DNA from: Bacteroidales bacterium UBA1204
Lineage (GTDB): Bacteria > Bacteroidota > Bacteroidia > Bacteroidales > F082
Reading direction: 5' to 3'
NCBI GenBank assembly: GCA_002310075.1
Contig: DBXU01000028.1
Span: forward strand, 1 to 7,879
Length of the DNA: 7,879 nucleotides
The position numbers were made by a program, and so were the translations under genes. Below, one piece after another: positions 6,458 through 7,879 of the stretch. The first letter of the stretch is position 1. Each line of letters starts with the position of its first letter. The notes under the pieces were generated by a model. The model searched no databases. It saw only the letters and a list, made by a program, of their open reading frames with translations, and was not told the origin of the DNA.

Positions 6458-6590
6458 AAACACGAGTACGTCGTCTCTCGGGAACAGCGAAAAGTGTGTA
6501 AAGAAAAGGAGCAAAGAAACAACTGTATTTATTTTTATGAAACCAGAGATGGTTTGTGGTTTATTGTAACTAATTGAAAACAAGCGACAT
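6458..6590 (+). promoter_or_regulatory. nrdD leader between aptamer and start codon (expression platform region)
   Basis: This 133-nt stretch follows the B12 box. It holds a possible hairpin CGAG/CTCG (6463-6466 with 6477-6480) whose loop could pair with the aptamer's L5, as in known cobalamin riboswitches, although I could not identify the matching loop bases. A GGAG-containing purine run lies near 6500-6516. A 6-bp hairpin, AAACCA with TGGTTT around a GAGA (GNRA) tetraloop, lies at 6540-6555. A ten-codon open frame at 6537-6569 (MKPEMVCGLL then stop) overlaps the hairpin. Its significance is uncertain. Confidence 0.45.
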
Positions 6591-7879
6591 ATGAGCAACG
6601 GAGGTTTATACATTACCAAAAGAGACGGCAAGCTGGAAGCCTTCTCTCTTGACAAAATCAAGATCGCCATCAGCAAGGCTTTTTTGGCTTCAGGCTTTTA
6701 TGCCACCGATGAAGACCTTAACGGCATTTTGAGCCGTGTACGTGTGACTAATGGCATCACGGTAGAAGAAATCCAAAACCAAGTGGAGACTGCCCTGATG
6801 GCCGAACAGTACTATACGGTAGCCAAAAACTATATTTTATACCGTCAAAAACACACCGAAGACCGTGAGATTCGAGAGAAAATCGATTTCTTGAGCAATT
6901 ACGTCAACGCTTCGAACCCAGCAACGGGATCGAAATATGATGCCAATGCCAATGTGGAAAAGAAAAACATCGCCACATTAATCGGTGAATTGCCCAAGTC
7001 GAGTTTCATCCGCATCAACCGCCGCTTGCTGACCGACCGTATCAAGTCGGTGTTTGGCAAGGAACTTGCCGATCGTTACCTCTATTTGCTCAACAACCAT
7101 TTCATTTACAAGAATGACGAGACCTCGTTAGCCAACTACTGCGCTTCCATCACCATGTATCCTTGGCTGAACGAGGGCACCAGCTCCATTGGAGGCAATT
7201 CCACCGCTCCCACCAAGCTTCGTTCCTTCTGCGGAGGTTTTATTAATATGGTGTTCATGGTCTCGTCGCAATTGTCAGGTGCCTGCGCCACGCCGGAGTT
7301 CTTAATGTATATGAACTATTTCATCGCCAAGGACTACGGACAAGACTATTACAAACGTGCCGATGAAATTGTCGACCATTCGCTCAAACCGCGCACCATC
7401 GACAAGGTCATCACCGACTGCTTCCAGCAAATCGTATATTCGCTCAACCAACCTGCCGGTGCCCGCAACTACCAATCCGTGTTCTGGAACATCGCCTACT
7501 ACGACCGCTACTATTTTGAGTCGTTGTTTGGAAACTTCTACTTCCCCGATGGCTCTAAGCCCGATTGGGAATCGTTGAGTTGGCTCCAAAAACGATTCAT
7601 GAAATGGTTCAACGCCGAACGTCTGAAGAGCGTACTTACCTTCCCTGTTGAGACGATGGCATTGCTCTCGAAAGATGGTGACGTGATCGACAAGGAATGG
7701 GGCGATTTCACTGCTGAGATGTATGCCGAAGGCCATTCGTTCTTCACCTACCTCAGCGACAACGCCGACTCTCTCTCATCATGCTGCCGTCTGCGTAACG
7801 AAATCCAAGACAATGGTTTCAGCTACACCCTTGGCGCCGGTGGCGTCTCCACGGGTTCGAAGAGCGTGCTCACCATCAA
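6591..7879 (+). CDS. nrdD: Anaerobic (class III) ribonucleoside-triphosphate reductase, 5' part
   Basis: The first 429 codons are present; the gene runs off the right edge. NrdD makes deoxyribonucleotides from ribonucleoside triphosphates using a glycyl radical installed by the NrdG activase. Residues about 5-92 form an ATP-cone allosteric domain (Y-I-T-K-R-D-G-K near the start). The catalytic barrel follows, with class III-like stretches Q-L-S-G-A-C-A (227-233), N-Q-P-A-G-A-R-N-Y-Q-S (286-296), T-F-P-V (350-353), S-S-C-C-R-L (396-401) and G-G-V-S-T-G-S-K-S-V-L-T-I (417-429). By analogy with the finger loop of other class III enzymes, Cys399 is the candidate thiyl-radical residue. Cys184 is a possible second active-site cysteine. 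The glycyl-radical and zinc-binding C-terminus lies outside the window. The ATG at 6591 is the only one after the in-frame stop at 6567 and has a poor Shine-Dalgarno. A B12 riboswitch precedes the gene. Confidence 0.92.
   Translation, partial: MSNGGLYITKRDGKLEAFSLDKIKIAISKAFLASGFYATDEDLNGILSRVRVTNGITVEEIQNQVETALMAEQYYTVAKNYILYRQKHTEDREIREKIDFLSNYVNASNPATGSKYDANANVEKKNIATLIGELPKSSFIRINRRLLTDRIKSVFGKELADRYLYLLNNHFIYKNDETSLANYCASITMYPWLNEGTSSIGGNSTAPTKLRSFCGGFINMVFMVSSQLSGACATPEFLMYMNYFIAKDYGQDYYKRADEIVDHSLKPRTIDKVITDCFQQIVYSLNQPAGARNYQSVFWNIAYYDRYYFESLFGNFYFPDGSKPDWESLSWLQKRFMKWFNAERLKSVLTFPVETMALLSKDGDVIDKEWGDFTAEMYAEGHSFFTYLSDNADSLSSCCRLRNEIQDNGFSYTLGAGGVSTGSKSVLTI

Noticed and set aside
6156..6590. 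NrdR boxes in front of nrdD
   Set aside because: I looked for a tandem pair of 16-bp palindromes of the NrdR type and found no convincing match; the visible control element is the riboswitch.
6449..6676. Minus-strand 75-codon frame in the nrdD leader
   Set aside because: It overlaps the B12 box, the leader and the first nrdD codons in antisense and shows no family similarity.
7302..7747. Minus-strand frames of 144 and 69 codons
   Set aside because: Both are antisense shadows of nrdD, whose reading is strongly supported by family motifs throughout this stretch.

Overview
The window looks like chromosomal DNA of a Bacteroidales-type member of the Bacteroidota. Six recognisable -7 elements of the Bacteroidota form TAnnTTTG precede genes. 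Starts lack strong Shine-Dalgarno sequences and are preceded by A-rich stretches. One lipoprotein carries a BACON-type domain, and RNase R and an anaerobic ribonucleotide reductase are present. I cannot assign a genus.

Layout, left to right. (1) At the left edge, on the minus strand, are the first codons of a gene that may encode a BlaI/MecI-type regulator. It lies 15 nt downstream of a 340-residue lipoprotein made almost entirely of leucine-rich repeats. (2) A tRNA-Thr(CGU) on the plus strand and a tRNA-Cys(GCA) on the minus strand converge on one long, A/U-flanked perfect hairpin that can serve as a terminator for both. (3) On the minus strand follow a 469-residue polytopic membrane protein resembling GT-C glycosyltransferases, a BACON-domain lipoprotein and RNase R (rnr). 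Transcription runs from rnr towards the membrane protein. The lipoprotein gene appears to have its own promoter and a strong terminator. The membrane-protein gene begins just past that terminator with no visible promoter. (4) A 435-bp divergent region separates rnr from a plus-strand class III ribonucleotide reductase gene, nrdD, which is cut by the right edge. This region holds the rnr promoter, two DnaA-box-like 9-mers, an nrdD promoter and a clear cobalamin (B12) riboswitch.

The most informative regulatory link is the B12 riboswitch in front of nrdD. In established cases, B12 riboswitches repress B12-independent isozymes when a B12-dependent one exists. The arrangement therefore predicts that this organism also has a class II (adenosylcobalamin-dependent) reductase elsewhere and switches between the two according to B12 supply.

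I found no mobile element, CRISPR array or clearly new multigene system. Most of the window is core housekeeping DNA. The less-known parts are the leucine-rich-repeat lipoprotein beside the regulator start, the C-terminal half of the BACON lipoprotein, and the leader between the riboswitch and nrdD.
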